DNA of 64,000 bases, from NCBI GenBank assembly GCA_942490535.1, contig CALNXQ010000005.1:806001-870000 (forward strand). Direction: 5' to 3'. The position numbers were made by a program, and so were the translations under genes. Within the stretch, counting starts at the first letter, position 1. Every line of letters begins with the position of its first letter. Positions 27,157-35,576 of the stretch are shown one piece after another. Origin of the DNA: JAEINY01 sp942490535 (GTDB taxonomy: Bacteria; Bacteroidota; Bacteroidia; Bacteroidales; Marinilabiliaceae). The notes below the pieces were generated by a model. That model did not search any database and was not told the DNA's origin. It worked only from the letters and a program-made list of their open reading frames with translations.

Positions 27157-27281
27157 CAGGGGCGATTTTCGTGAATGTTGTTTTTCTTCATCCTTAATGT
27201 CGCGTTTACGCACTTTTAAGACGTATCCATTCCTGGGAGATATTCGAATTGTTCGCAATTAGTGGGGGTAATCAATTTCAT

Positions 27282-27289
27282 TATCTTTG
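27282..27289 (+). promoter_or_regulatory. putative -7 box for the licD-like gene
   Basis: TATCTTTG matches TAnnTTTG and ends 29 bases before the chosen ATG. Its position inside the reading frame that begins at an upstream GTG argues for the downstream ATG start. Confidence 0.5.
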
Positions 27290-27318
27290 TCTGGGAATTA
27301 ATTAAAGGGGGGATATTA

Positions 27319-28152
27319 ATGCAGTATAATAAGCGAGTACGGGAAAATGGGCAAACTTCTATAGAACAAGCTCATTTAGTGATGTTGGAAATGCTTAAGG
27401 TGGTCGATGCAATTTGTCGGGCTCACCAACTTTCGTATTGGGTAGATGCAGGTACGTTACTTGGGATTGTCCGACATCAGGGCTTTATTCCATGGGATGA
27501 TGACATAGATATATGCATGACTCGTGAGGACTATGAACGCTTTATACAAGTAGCGTCTGATGAATTACCAGATGATTTGTTTTTGCAAACTCATGAAGCT
27601 GATCCATCCAGAAGTAGTAAATGGTTAAAAATTCGTGACAATTATAGTACTTTTATTCAGACGTCTGAGAAGAACAGAAAGGTCAAATATCATCAAGGAA
27701 TTTTTCTGGATATTTTTCCGTGTGAAATTTTAAACGAGGATTATCGAAAATCCAAGATTTTACTAAATCGTAAATTCCAACATAGCCAAAGAGATTGGAT
27801 CAGAAAATGGAGGTGGATTTTTAATCAGTTTGCTACTGTTCCGGTCAAGTTGATTGGTTCAGCAAGACTAAGTGATTATATTCTTAGAAAGCATCAAGGT
27901 GATAAAAACTTTATTTCTACTGGCTTAGAGGTGAAAACCATTCATTGGTCATTTGGATATTCAACAGTTTTTCCTTTGCAAGAAATGGATTTTCTTGGCT
28001 TAAAAGTAATGGGGCCTAATGATCCACACCAGTACCTTAAAGTTATGTATGGCGATTATATGAAAATTCCTACAAAAGAGAAGCAAATTGTACATGCTTA
28101 TAAAATTCTGCCATTCACCAAATGTGATCATCCTCGTGCGAAGCAATATTGA
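27319..28152 (+). CDS. LicD family phosphotransferase
   Basis: A 277-residue LicD protein. Family members transfer a phospho-group from a CDP- or CMP-linked donor (phosphocholine, ribitol phosphate and others) to a sugar. The nucleotidyltransferase-fold metal motif is WDDDIDICM (Asp60-62 and Asp64), preceded by YWVDAGTLLGIVRHQGFIP, both typical. The ATG at 27319 is preceded by a purine-rich AAAGGGGGG; a GTG 19 codons upstream (27262) would add a hydrophobic leader that is not expected. It faces the phosphonate operon tail to tail (38 bases between stops). I infer that it could attach the phosphonate or ribitol phosphate to the glycan. Confidence 0.88.
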   Translation: MQYNKRVRENGQTSIEQAHLVMLEMLKVVDAICRAHQLSYWVDAGTLLGIVRHQGFIPWDDDIDICMTREDYERFIQVASDELPDDLFLQTHEADPSRSSKWLKIRDNYSTFIQTSEKNRKVKYHQGIFLDIFPCEILNEDYRKSKILLNRKFQHSQRDWIRKWRWIFNQFATVPVKLIGSARLSDYILRKHQGDKNFISTGLEVKTIHWSFGYSTVFPLQEMDFLGLKVMGPNDPHQYLKVMYGDYMKIPTKEKQIVHAYKILPFTKCDHPRAKQY

Positions 28153-28190
28153 TTCTTTAAGAATTATACAATCGTGTGTAAATGATTTTT

Positions 28191-29339
28191 TTATAAGGAG
28201 AACTCTTGTGTGATGAAATGAAATAATGGTCTTGAAATATCTTGCGGTATTATGCTCCTAGGATTATTTCCCAATCTTTCAAAATTAACTGTTTGGACAA
28301 ATTTTTTATCAAAGTCTGCAAAGCTAGAAATGGATTTTTTGAGAGGGAATCTGATTTTTAATTTGTAATAGATATCCCATAACCATTCTTCAAACTCTGT
28401 AATGGAGAGGATGTTACAGTTTGATAGCGTCTTATGAATTCTGTTGATAGCTACTTCATGTGAATTTGAAGGGGTATCATTGGCTGTGATCAGGCAGTTG
28501 TAACGGATAAAGAACGGAAATGTAATGGCTACAGCCTGACCATGAGGTATGTTAAATGAACTTGTAAAGTTGTAGCTAAAAGCGTGAGGAGCGGTTGTTT
28601 TGGCTATGTCAATTGTTCTTCCGGCGTAATAAGCTCCCAGACTTAGGCTTTTCATAGCTTGAGGATCATTGTTCACAATGGCTTCTTCAATATTTGAATA
28701 AATGAGCTGAAATGCTTTTAATCCATAGCTGAATGCTTCATCATTGCAATTTTTACTCCAGATCCCTTCGATGGACTGACTCAACGCATCTATTGCTGCA
28801 GAACATTTAATTTCAAATGGGGCCTCATGGGGCAGTCTGTGATCCAATACTATGGTTTCTGGTCTGAGTCGATTGTGAGCGAGGGAGTACTTTCTATTTT
28901 CATAGTAGACCACAGCAAAATGCGTTGTTTCAGCTCCAGTTCCAGCTGTGGATGGAACCGCGATCATTGGAAGGCACTTTCCCAGCTGCAGTTCTTCATT
29001 TGTTTGAAAGAACATTTTGAAATTCTCAAGATCAGAGGCGCCGGCTTTGATGGCTTTGGCCATATCTAGCACCGAACCGCCACCAATAGCTAAGATCACA
29101 TCAGCTCGAAATTTTTTTATGGCTTCAATACCACGAAGGGCATCCTCAAATTTGGGATTTGTTGAAAAGTCTGAAAAATGGCAGACCTCATATTCTTTTA
29201 ACTTTTCATTGAGAGCGAAGCATTCATCAAGCCTATGGAATGACTTTTTTCCCCTGACCAGAAATATTTTTCTGCTTTTAAGCGTTTTTAAAATAGAGCT
29301 TATTTCGTCTATTGAATAATGAATGGGATCAGAATGCAC
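28191..29339 (-). CDS. iron-containing alcohol dehydrogenase, probable phosphonoacetaldehyde reductase
   Basis: A 382-residue group III (Fe-type) alcohol dehydrogenase. The NAD(P)-binding GGGSVLDMAK (86-95), PSTAGTGAETT and metal-site histidines in APHAFSY and IPHGQAV are present. The first metal-site stretch reads DALSQSIEG, with Gln where many Fe-ADHs have His; I recall this variant from phosphonate-associated reductases. Being third after PEP mutase and phosphonopyruvate decarboxylase, it should reduce phosphonoacetaldehyde to 2-hydroxyethylphosphonate. The start is GTG one base after the decarboxylase stop. No aminotransferase replaces it nearby, so 2-aminoethylphosphonate is the less likely product. 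Confidence 0.85.
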   Translation of the reverse strand: MHSDPIHYSIDEISSILKTLKSRKIFLVRGKKSFHRLDECFALNEKLKEYEVCHFSDFSTNPKFEDALRGIEAIKKFRADVILAIGGGSVLDMAKAIKAGASDLENFKMFFQTNEELQLGKCLPMIAVPSTAGTGAETTHFAVVYYENRKYSLAHNRLRPETIVLDHRLPHEAPFEIKCSAAIDALSQSIEGIWSKNCNDEAFSYGLKAFQLIYSNIEEAIVNNDPQAMKSLSLGAYYAGRTIDIAKTTAPHAFSYNFTSSFNIPHGQAVAITFPFFIRYNCLITANDTPSNSHEVAINRIHKTLSNCNILSITEFEEWLWDIYYKLKIRFPLKKSISSFADFDKKFVQTVNFERLGNNPRSIIPQDISRPLFHFITQEFSL

Positions 29340-29340
29340 C

Positions 29341-30468
29341 TTAGTCCTTTTTTAAGTTATCCATAAACAGCTTTTTATTCTGCAGAGGTGAAAGAGTCGG
29401 ACGGCCTAAGTCTTTTCTGGCTCCTTGTTTAAGCATCACCTCAATTAAGCCAGGACCATTTTGGGTATTCAATTCATCCATGGCTATTGCCAGTGATTCC
29501 AGATTTTCAACTCTCACAGCCGTTTTGTATCCAGAAGCTTTAGCAATGGAACAAAAGTCCATATGGAAACCAACTGTTGGCTGTCCGCCAACAGAATCAT
29601 GAGCGCCATTATTTAATACAATGTGCTTATAGTTTTGTGCTTGACTATTACCAATAATACCTAATGCACCCATGTGCATCAGTAAGGCTCCATCGCCATC
29701 GATGCAGTACACGTCTCTTTGTGGATTTTGTAAGGCAATCCCCAAGGCTATTTGGTTGGTGTGTCCCATTGATCCAACTGTTAAGAAATCCTTCGAATGA
29801 TCATGACCTAATTTTTCCCTTATTTCAAAGAGTTCTCTTGATGCCATGCCTGTGGTGGAAACAAGAATACCATCTTCCGTTTTCTGGATGATTGTTTCAA
29901 TAGCTGCCTCACGGTTTAAGGTATATTTTTCAGTTTGCTTTTTTGCCAGAGTATAGGGTTCAAAGATTCCTTTTTTCACCACAAGAGCAACGGGCCTATT
30001 CTTCTCTGTTGCCAGTTGAATGGCATCATTTATAGTGGAAGAGGCCCCAATTAGGTTATCAGGAAGTATGAAATAGTCAACATCCAGCGATTGAAGAAGA
30101 CCGAGAGTTACTTTTCCTTGTTTAATGTGCTGTGGCTCATCGTGGACGCCTGGCCCACCACGCCATCCGATCATGACCAGCATCGGAATGCTATAGACTT
30201 CAGGATCGGTAAGTGATAAGAAAGGATTGACGCAATTGCCGATACCTGAATTTTGTAAATATACCAATGGAACTTTACCTGTGGCCAAATGATAGCCCGT
30301 GGCCAGTCCTACTGCTCCGCCCTCATTGGCCGCTATGATATTGTTGGAGGCATCCGTATGATCACTGATATAGCCGCATATACTCTTTAAGAGCGAATCG
30401 GGGACACCAGTGAAGAATTCAATGCCATTCTGCTTCAGAAGGTCGTAAAAATGGGCAGGATTAATCAT
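29341..30468 (-). CDS. phosphonopyruvate decarboxylase
   Basis: Thiamine-diphosphate enzyme converting phosphonopyruvate to phosphonoacetaldehyde and CO2, the step that pulls the unfavourable PEP mutase reaction forward. From the ATG at 30468 it is 375 residues. The N-terminal part has GVPDSLLK and the catalytic-Glu region ANEGGAVGLATGYH. The TDP motif begins GDGALLMHMGALG near residue 258 and ends with NN about 28 residues later. GQPTVGF is typical of this family. The start overlaps the PEP mutase stop (ATGA), which rules out the longer reading with a TTG/ATG 15 codons upstream. The family gene names are aepY/ppd. Confidence 0.93.
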   Translation of the reverse strand: MINPAHFYDLLKQNGIEFFTGVPDSLLKSICGYISDHTDASNNIIAANEGGAVGLATGYHLATGKVPLVYLQNSGIGNCVNPFLSLTDPEVYSIPMLVMIGWRGGPGVHDEPQHIKQGKVTLGLLQSLDVDYFILPDNLIGASSTINDAIQLATEKNRPVALVVKKGIFEPYTLAKKQTEKYTLNREAAIETIIQKTEDGILVSTTGMASRELFEIREKLGHDHSKDFLTVGSMGHTNQIALGIALQNPQRDVYCIDGDGALLMHMGALGIIGNSQAQNYKHIVLNNGAHDSVGGQPTVGFHMDFCSIAKASGYKTAVRVENLESLAIAMDELNTQNGPGLIEVMLKQGARKDLGRPTLSPLQNKKLFMDNLKKD

Positions 30469-31766
30469 TTTGTTCCTGGTATTAGATTTAGAATTTCTTT
30501 GATCGACATACATTGATCATTTGCTTCATAAGAGCGACTATGTGTCAGGATCGATTTAGCGACGTTCAACATAGCCGGATAAGCAGCTCGTAACATATGG
30601 TTCGCATAAATCACTACATTAACCCCTGCATGGGCGAACTCTTCCTCAGTAATATGATTGAAAGTAGATGGAACGACCACAATTGGTGTGTTTTTGTTTT
30701 TTTCTCTAAATAATTTACAAAATTCCATGATATCGCTGCCGGTCTTTTCCTTGCTGTGAATCATAATGCCATCAGCCCCTGCTTCCACATAGGCATGAGC
30801 TCTGGTTAGTGCATCATCAACTGATTTTCCTAAAATCAAACTTTCAACCCGTGCAATAATCATGAAGTCTTGAGTCACTTGTGCGTGCTTACCTGCTTTT
30901 ATTTTGTTGCAGAAATCTTCAATGCTATCCTGATTTTGTTCCACTTCAGTGCCAAAAAGTGAATTCTTTTTCAAGCCGATTTTATCTTCAATAATGATGG
31001 CAGAGATCCCATGTCGCTCCAGGGTGCGAACTGTAAATGTAAAATGCTCTACTTTGCCACCGGTATCACCATCATAAATGATAGGTTTAGTTGTGCATTC
31101 AAGCGTGTCATTTAAGCCGTGCAGACGGGTGGTTATATCAACTGCTTCAATATCTGGCTTGCCTTTTGACGTAGAGTCCGTCAGACTGCTTGACCACATA
31201 CCGTCAAATTCTTTTTTCTGCCCATTCACTTCAACCGTTGCATTTTCTGCAATGAGTCCGGTTAACCCACTGTGCGACTCGATAATTCTGACAATAGGTT
31301 TGGCCTGGATCAGCCTTCTTAACCGTTTCATCCTAATCTCAGGTGTAGTCCCAATGGATTTCAGGTTTTCATTAAGGTTGGTTGATGAGATACCTTTTGT
31401 ATAAGGGACATCAATTAGTTTTCCACCCCATTCCGAGATTGTATCAATGACCCGTTGGCGCGTTTTCTTTTGCACACCCTCTTTCCAGTCATCGCCGTGA
31501 ACAACAAAATCCGGCTTTACTTTTTTCAGGTTAGGCACATAATCTAACGTATCCTGGGGAATGACCTGGTCAACACCTTTAATGTTTTCGATCACTAATT
31601 TCCGCTGCTCATAGGACATATATGGTAATCGCTTATAGCTGGCGATGGCTTTATCAGTGAGTAAGCCAACGGTTACATGACCTAGTTTTCTGGCTTCGTT
31701 GATAATGTTTAAATGACCTGGATGAATGAGGTCCGCGCTCATTCCAATGTATACATTTGATTTCAT
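30465..31766 (-). CDS. phosphoenolpyruvate mutase with N-terminal cytidylyltransferase domain
   Basis: A 433-residue fusion. Residues 1 to about 140 are a TagD/GCT-type cytidylyltransferase with the HxGH motif HPGH (15-18) and ISSTN (126-130). Residues about 155-433 are PEP mutase, with WSSSLTDS, DGDTGG and the diagnostic EDKIGLKKNS (260-269), which separates true mutases from isocitrate-lyase relatives. The mutase makes the C-P bond (PEP to phosphonopyruvate). The fused domain probably activates the final phosphonate with CTP for transfer to a glycan. This fusion is known from Bacteroidota and other surface phosphonate loci. First gene of a three-gene operon with a long leader. Confidence 0.94.
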   Translation of the reverse strand: MKSNVYIGMSADLIHPGHLNIINEARKLGHVTVGLLTDKAIASYKRLPYMSYEQRKLVIENIKGVDQVIPQDTLDYVPNLKKVKPDFVVHGDDWKEGVQKKTRQRVIDTISEWGGKLIDVPYTKGISSTNLNENLKSIGTTPEIRMKRLRRLIQAKPIVRIIESHSGLTGLIAENATVEVNGQKKEFDGMWSSSLTDSTSKGKPDIEAVDITTRLHGLNDTLECTTKPIIYDGDTGGKVEHFTFTVRTLERHGISAIIIEDKIGLKKNSLFGTEVEQNQDSIEDFCNKIKAGKHAQVTQDFMIIARVESLILGKSVDDALTRAHAYVEAGADGIMIHSKEKTGSDIMEFCKLFREKNKNTPIVVVPSTFNHITEEEFAHAGVNVVIYANHMLRAAYPAMLNVAKSILTHSRSYEANDQCMSIKEILNLIPGTK

Positions 31767-31886
31767 TTCTGATTGTTTTTTCTTAAAAAAATGACATGAC
31801 CTTAAATGTCAAAAGACTACCCATTAGCTTCTGAATAGTGATCATCCCTGCACTATTCCCGTTTTGTTACGAGGTGTAAAATTACC

Positions 31887-31910
31887 ATTAATAAATCATC
31901 AAATAAAGTG
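31887..31910 (-). promoter_or_regulatory. leader element shared with the cytidylyltransferase/SDR gene (copy 2)
   Basis: A 24-base element matching 27077-27100 at 21 of 24 positions; it begins 121 bases before the PEP mutase start. A second shared block lies at both start codons: minus-strand AAAACAATCA, one variable base, then AAATGAA. Two separated matches in leaders of functionally related genes suggest common control or a duplicated leader. Confidence 0.5.
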
Positions 31911-31945
31911 TTCGGTATCGGTGGGAGCTGGGTTTATTCGCTTTA

Positions 31946-31953
31946 CAAAGGTA
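31946..31953 (-). promoter_or_regulatory. putative -7 box for the phosphonate operon
   Basis: The minus strand reads TACCTTTG, matching TAnnTTTG, 180 bases before the start codon. The shared leader element follows 35 bases downstream. No clear -33 element. Confidence 0.4.
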
Positions 31954-32231
31954 TTTATTAAACTAAGATTGTGATATGTATAATTGTTTTGTCAAAACTG
32001 GCTTTATGTAATGACATGTATTTCTGTTGCATAGCTTATAGGTATCGCGACACTGTACTTATTTGGACGTTATTATAAGATGATTTTGTAAATCACTGTG
32101 TAGTGCTTTATAATCTTAAAAATAGTTTGAGAACAGGTTTTTTCAGCGGCTGTTAGGATAGTCGAAAATGAATTCCTTGGATATCGATTATGAATATATG
32201 AAGCGCCTTCTTTTTACAACTTAAAGACGAC
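31954..32231. other. AT-rich intergenic stretch, nothing recognised
   Basis: Together with the leader described above this is part of a 535-base gap. I see no coding frame of useful length, no tRNA-like cloverleaf and no repeat. It separates the phosphonate operon from the helical hypothetical gene, whose terminator lies at its left-hand edge as that gene is read. Confidence 0.4.
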
Positions 32232-32280
32232 AAAAACCGGATCCCAGCTATCTTTCGAAATAAACTGGCATCCGGTTTTT
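32232..32280 (-). terminator. terminator of the helical hypothetical gene
   Basis: AAAAACCGGAT and ATCCGGTTTTT pair as an 11-base stem that continues inward through one C-C mismatch into CCAG/CTGG; the loop is 17 bases. The A-run and T-run at the two ends make it work in either direction. It begins 21 bases after the stop of the minus-strand gene at 32302. Confidence 0.75.
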
Positions 32281-32301
32281 ATGCCCTTCAGAAGTCCTGT
32301 A

Positions 32302-33033
32302 TCAATTCATCTCCGCTTCTTTCTGGTTGCGACGCCTGGTAATGCGCGCCCGTGCCTGGGATTCAATCGCGCTGGCCCCTTCTACAATCTGATCCACCAA
32401 TTCTTTGTAGTTGGGATCACCGCCAAATTCCGCCTGGTAGTACCAGCCGGGTAACAGTTTTTCAATGATGGTGATGGCTTCCTTACTAATCTCTGAGGCC
32501 GCTACATCGGCTTTACCTGCTGATGATTGGAATTTAAGTGTCAATGTTTTTTCAAACGCATCCACAGCCTGGCTCCAGGCCATAAAATTGGCTTTCTGGT
32601 TAAGTTGCTCTAGCAGCACTTGGTGATTGGGCGCATTGAGTTCTTCAATCAAACTGCGCGATAGGGCCAATTGCTTTTGATACCCTTGCTTCATCAGTGA
32701 CCAGCCATGTCGGCGGATGACAGACTCAATTTGATCTGCCATTGGCCGCAGGTCCTCATTTAAAATCGAGTATTTATTGGCATTTATGCCATTTCGGAAA
32801 CAGATGAACCCATTATCCTGCTGCTCGTCCAATTGCACCAACAGCTGGGTGAATTCACTGCCGGTGTTTTTCTTCAGCGCTCGTTCCAACTGGTCGCGCA
32901 TAGTCGCCAGCTTTGTATGGATGGGCGTTAATACTGCCAGGGCTTCCAGTTTTTTGGCAAGCAGATTCACAATGAGCTGAAGCAATAAATAGCGCTCGTT
33001 GGTAATAAATAAGGAAAAAGCTATCTCTTTCAT
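32302..33033 (-). CDS. conserved helical protein of unknown function (possibly DUF6261-like)
   Basis: A 243-residue protein that I do not recognise with confidence; size and pattern recall DUF6261 proteins of Bacteroidota. It is nearly all predicted helix, has no signal peptide or strong membrane segment, and ends in a basic tail (ARARITRRRNQKEAEMN). No catalytic motif is visible. It stands alone with its own terminator in a stretch visibly richer in G+C than the flanking glycan genes, next to an unexplained non-coding region. Confidence 0.6.
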   Translation of the reverse strand: MKEIAFSLFITNERYLLLQLIVNLLAKKLEALAVLTPIHTKLATMRDQLERALKKNTGSEFTQLLVQLDEQQDNGFICFRNGINANKYSILNEDLRPMADQIESVIRRHGWSLMKQGYQKQLALSRSLIEELNAPNHQVLLEQLNQKANFMAWSQAVDAFEKTLTLKFQSSAGKADVAASEISKEAITIIEKLLPGWYYQAEFGGDPNYKELVDQIVEGASAIESQARARITRRRNQKEAEMN

Positions 33034-33636
33034 AATGGTTAAATTTTGGGTGTAATCTGTTTTTAGTTTTAAATAGTTCTTATAATCAAGTTCGTAAAAA
33101 TTGATTTAAAAGGAAAGTGTTTTGTTACCATTTGTAGGGCTGCTTTTTTTAAAGTTTGATTACTCAGCACGGCATCTTTCTTTGAAGGTGCCATGGAGCA
33201 GGCCGGAGAATGATTATTTTTTAGGGTGCTGCCCTTTGGCAAGCTGATCGTTTATCATTTTTTGAAAACCTGCCGGTGGGTAGACTGGTCGTTTACCGGC
33301 GTTGAGGAACTTGCCGTCAAGTAAGTGGTCAAATGGTGATCATTGGAGGATTTAAAATTTGGCAAAGTGGCCGTTAATGGTTGATGGCTGTCATGCCCCA
33401 TGGCAGATGGCCGGTTAACCAACTGCAATCCGTCTGCCGTTTGGCAGAAAGGGAGGCCTTGGATACATGGCATGATATAACATTGGCTATCCTCTCGCCC
33501 ATCCCGGCGTCCTTCTGACAGAGAAAGCTGTAGGTATGCCAATCATCTTAAACGGTGTGTGTAATTCATTTGGATGCCCTTGAGCGTGCGATTTCTTCTT
33601 AAAAGCAGACCATACATAATTTTCACTCATTTTTCT
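33034..33636. other. unexplained G+C-richer non-coding region with related hairpins
   Basis: About 600 bases without a credible gene. Two similar short hairpins occur: CTGCCCTTTGGCAA (about 33229-33242) and TCTGCCGTTTGGCAGA (33433-33448). Several copies of TGGCCG- and GGCAA-type words surround them. A 95-codon minus-strand frame (33255-33542) crosses the hairpins, but its composition (Ser, Thr, His and Pro rich) looks non-coding. It could be a degenerate repeat or mobile remnant, or a structured RNA. No transposase motif or terminal repeat is seen. Confidence 0.35.
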
Positions 33637-33644
33637 TATTTTTG
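33637..33644 (+). promoter_or_regulatory. putative -7 box for the fdt-type operon
   Basis: TATTTTTG matches TAnnTTTG and ends 28 bases before the chosen ATG of the membrane protein that starts the four-gene plus-strand operon. Confidence 0.45.
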
Positions 33645-33672
33645 TTGCTTAAATCAAGATGAGCTCAACTCA

Positions 33673-35160
33673 ATGAAGAAGCATAATTCCTTTATTAATG
33701 GACTGGATGCCGTATTGGCAGCGGTTAATTCGGTCCACCCCTATCTTTTAGTAGTGTTTGTTTTATGTGCCCATTTCCTGTCCATGGTCCCTTCAGGTAA
33801 TGAGGAAGCCTATTTTCCGCTGGCCAAGCAGTTTGTGAATCCCCAATGGATGCCTCATTCCTTTGTGTTTAATGAATGGGCTGGGACACGTGTTTTATAT
33901 CAATATGTGGCGGGCTTCATGCTCCGGTTTATGAGCTTTGAGCAATTGGCCTTTTGGGGCCGACTCTTTATTTTTCTGATTTCAGCCTATCCCCTCACCC
34001 GGATATTCAAATTATTCCGGTTCTCCAATGTGAGCTTACTTATTATTTTGGAGCTGTTTTTAATCCGTCAGGCCTGGATCGGGGGTGAATCTTTTTTTGG
34101 AAGCATTGAACCAAAATCCTTCGCTTATATTTTTGTCTTGTTTTCATTGCCTTGTTTGTTTCAAAAGCAGTATGTGAAAAGCATTTTATGGGCGGTTGGC
34201 GCCAGCTATCTCCACATACTAGCCGGCGGATGGTATGCCGTATTCGCCTTAACCTATATCCTGGTGTATGAACGTTCCATCCTGAAACCGGTCAAACTGG
34301 GTTTGCTCTATTCGCTGGCCATGTCACCTTTTTTATATTTCCTGTCGACTCATATCATCGCCAGTGGGGACATCATTAACGGAGTAAACATTGACTGGGT
34401 GTATGTCTTTTATCGCAATCCTCATCATTGTGCCCCCTTAAGCCGCCCCGATGCGCTTCAGGTGGTGCTGCCTTCGGTGATTCAGCTGCTGGTTTGCACG
34501 GTGCTGGTGATTGTACTCATGCGTAAAAAGAAAGGTAAACGGACCGATCAGCTTTTTTGGATGAATGTGGTTTTAATGGCGATGATCTGGGGTGCGGTGA
34601 TAGTGTCCTTGGTGAATACATCCGGATCCATTTCCAAGTATTACTTATTCCGCATTAGCTCGGTGGCCGCCCTGTTGTTTAATATATATGTGTTTTGGTG
34701 GACCATCCGGTATTATCCGGTCTTTGCCCGTAAAGCCGGATATGTGCTGTTTTTCCTGTTTTTTATTCCTTCCTTAATTGGACGAACCAGTAGCAATGTC
34801 AAGAAAAACTACATCAAAGGCGCCGACCAGGCTTACCTCGAGTTGGTGGAACACGTGAGACATTCTACCGCCATTTCCGATGTGTTTTTAGAGCAGGTGC
34901 AGTTACCGCTCAGTTTCATGCGCATGACCGAGCGGGAGAGCTTTGTGGTGAAAAAGCTGGATCCGGGTGGTGGTGAAAAAATATATGAATGGTATATCCG
35001 CATGGAAGAAATGCTCAAAGCACGTGAGGATATTAACCATCTTGACCATATTAGAGACCAATATAAAGTGGATTATCTCATCAGCAAAGAAGCGATTCAA
35101 CGAGATGATCTGCAATTAGTGTTTAGTAATAGTAAGTACTTTCTATATCGACTGGTATGA
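33673..35160 (+). CDS. multi-pass membrane protein, possible GT-C-type glycosyltransferase
   Basis: A 495-residue protein with about ten predicted membrane helices up to about residue 385, then a soluble C-terminal domain rich in charged residues. I do not recognise the family. The topology, and loops with acidic residues near the N-terminus (GNEEAYFPLAKQF), recall lipid-linked-sugar GT-C transferases or polymerase-like proteins. I chose the ATG at 33673 (MKKHNSFING) rather than an upstream in-frame start, because a promoter box lies just ahead of it. Its stop overlaps the fdtA-like start (ATGA), so a role in the same glycan pathway is likely. Confidence 0.65.
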   Translation: MKKHNSFINGLDAVLAAVNSVHPYLLVVFVLCAHFLSMVPSGNEEAYFPLAKQFVNPQWMPHSFVFNEWAGTRVLYQYVAGFMLRFMSFEQLAFWGRLFIFLISAYPLTRIFKLFRFSNVSLLIILELFLIRQAWIGGESFFGSIEPKSFAYIFVLFSLPCLFQKQYVKSILWAVGASYLHILAGGWYAVFALTYILVYERSILKPVKLGLLYSLAMSPFLYFLSTHIIASGDIINGVNIDWVYVFYRNPHHCAPLSRPDALQVVLPSVIQLLVCTVLVIVLMRKKKGKRTDQLFWMNVVLMAMIWGAVIVSLVNTSGSISKYYLFRISSVAALLFNIYVFWWTIRYYPVFARKAGYVLFFLFFIPSLIGRTSSNVKKNYIKGADQAYLELVEHVRHSTAISDVFLEQVQLPLSFMRMTERESFVVKKLDPGGGEKIYEWYIRMEEMLKAREDINHLDHIRDQYKVDYLISKEAIQRDDLQLVFSNSKYFLYRLV

Positions 35161-35576
35161 ATTTAAAAAATTGTAAGATCATAAAACTCCGCCGCATCGA
35201 GGATGGTAATGACGGAACGATTTCTGTGGCTGAGGAACATCGCGATATTCCTTTCAAGACCAAACGGGTCTATTACATTTATAATTTAGATAATGCCTCT
35301 GCCTTACGCGGTAAACATGCCCACAAAGAGTTGCAGCAAGTCATCTTTTGCATGCATGGCAGCTATTCGTTGGGTTTGGATGATGGCACCAACAAGATGG
35401 ATATTCGCATTGATGATCCGAGCATGGGTGTTTATCTGGGACCTGAATTATGGCACACCATGTATGATTTTTCCGATGAGTGTGTGTTAATGGTGATGGC
35501 ATCTGATTATTACAATGAATCGGATTACATTCGTAATTACGATGAGTTTATCAACTACTTAAAAACTAGCAAATGA
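35157..35576 (+). CDS. FdtA/QdtA-type dTDP-4-keto-6-deoxyglucose 3,4-ketoisomerase
   Basis: Cupin enzyme of 139 residues that moves the keto group from C4 to C3 of dTDP-4-keto-6-deoxyglucose, the step before 3-amination. The family features YYIYNLDNASALRGKHAHKE (metal or catalytic His pair), LDDGT and GPELWHTMYDFS are clear. Whether the product is the galacto (FdtA) or gluco (QdtA/Tyl1a) epimer cannot be told from sequence. It overlaps the genes on both sides by four bases, and the following aminotransferase completes the 3-amino-3,6-dideoxyhexose. Confidence 0.9.
   Translation: MNLKNCKIIKLRRIEDGNDGTISVAEEHRDIPFKTKRVYYIYNLDNASALRGKHAHKELQQVIFCMHGSYSLGLDDGTNKMDIRIDDPSMGVYLGPELWHTMYDFSDECVLMVMASDYYNESDYIRNYDEFINYLKTSK

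Noticed and set aside
28150..28195. Terminator between the licD-like and dehydrogenase genes
   Set aside because: ATTCTTTAAGAAT is palindromic but AT-only, with too small a loop to make a stable terminator.
30465..31766. Annotation as isocitrate lyase or methylisocitrate lyase
   Set aside because: The EDKIGLKKNS motif and the decarboxylase partner identify a PEP mutase; the lyase-type Cys motif is absent.
31767..32231. Possible tRNA or riboswitch in the long gap upstream of the phosphonate operon
   Set aside because: I could not fold a cloverleaf or a known riboswitch core; only a -7-like box and the shared leader element stand out.
33255..33542. A 95-codon minus-strand open frame in the gap before the fdt-type operon
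   Set aside because: Its composition is Ser/Thr/His/Pro heavy without a domain pattern, it crosses two hairpins, and no promoter or neighbour supports it. Better seen as part of an unexplained non-coding stretch.
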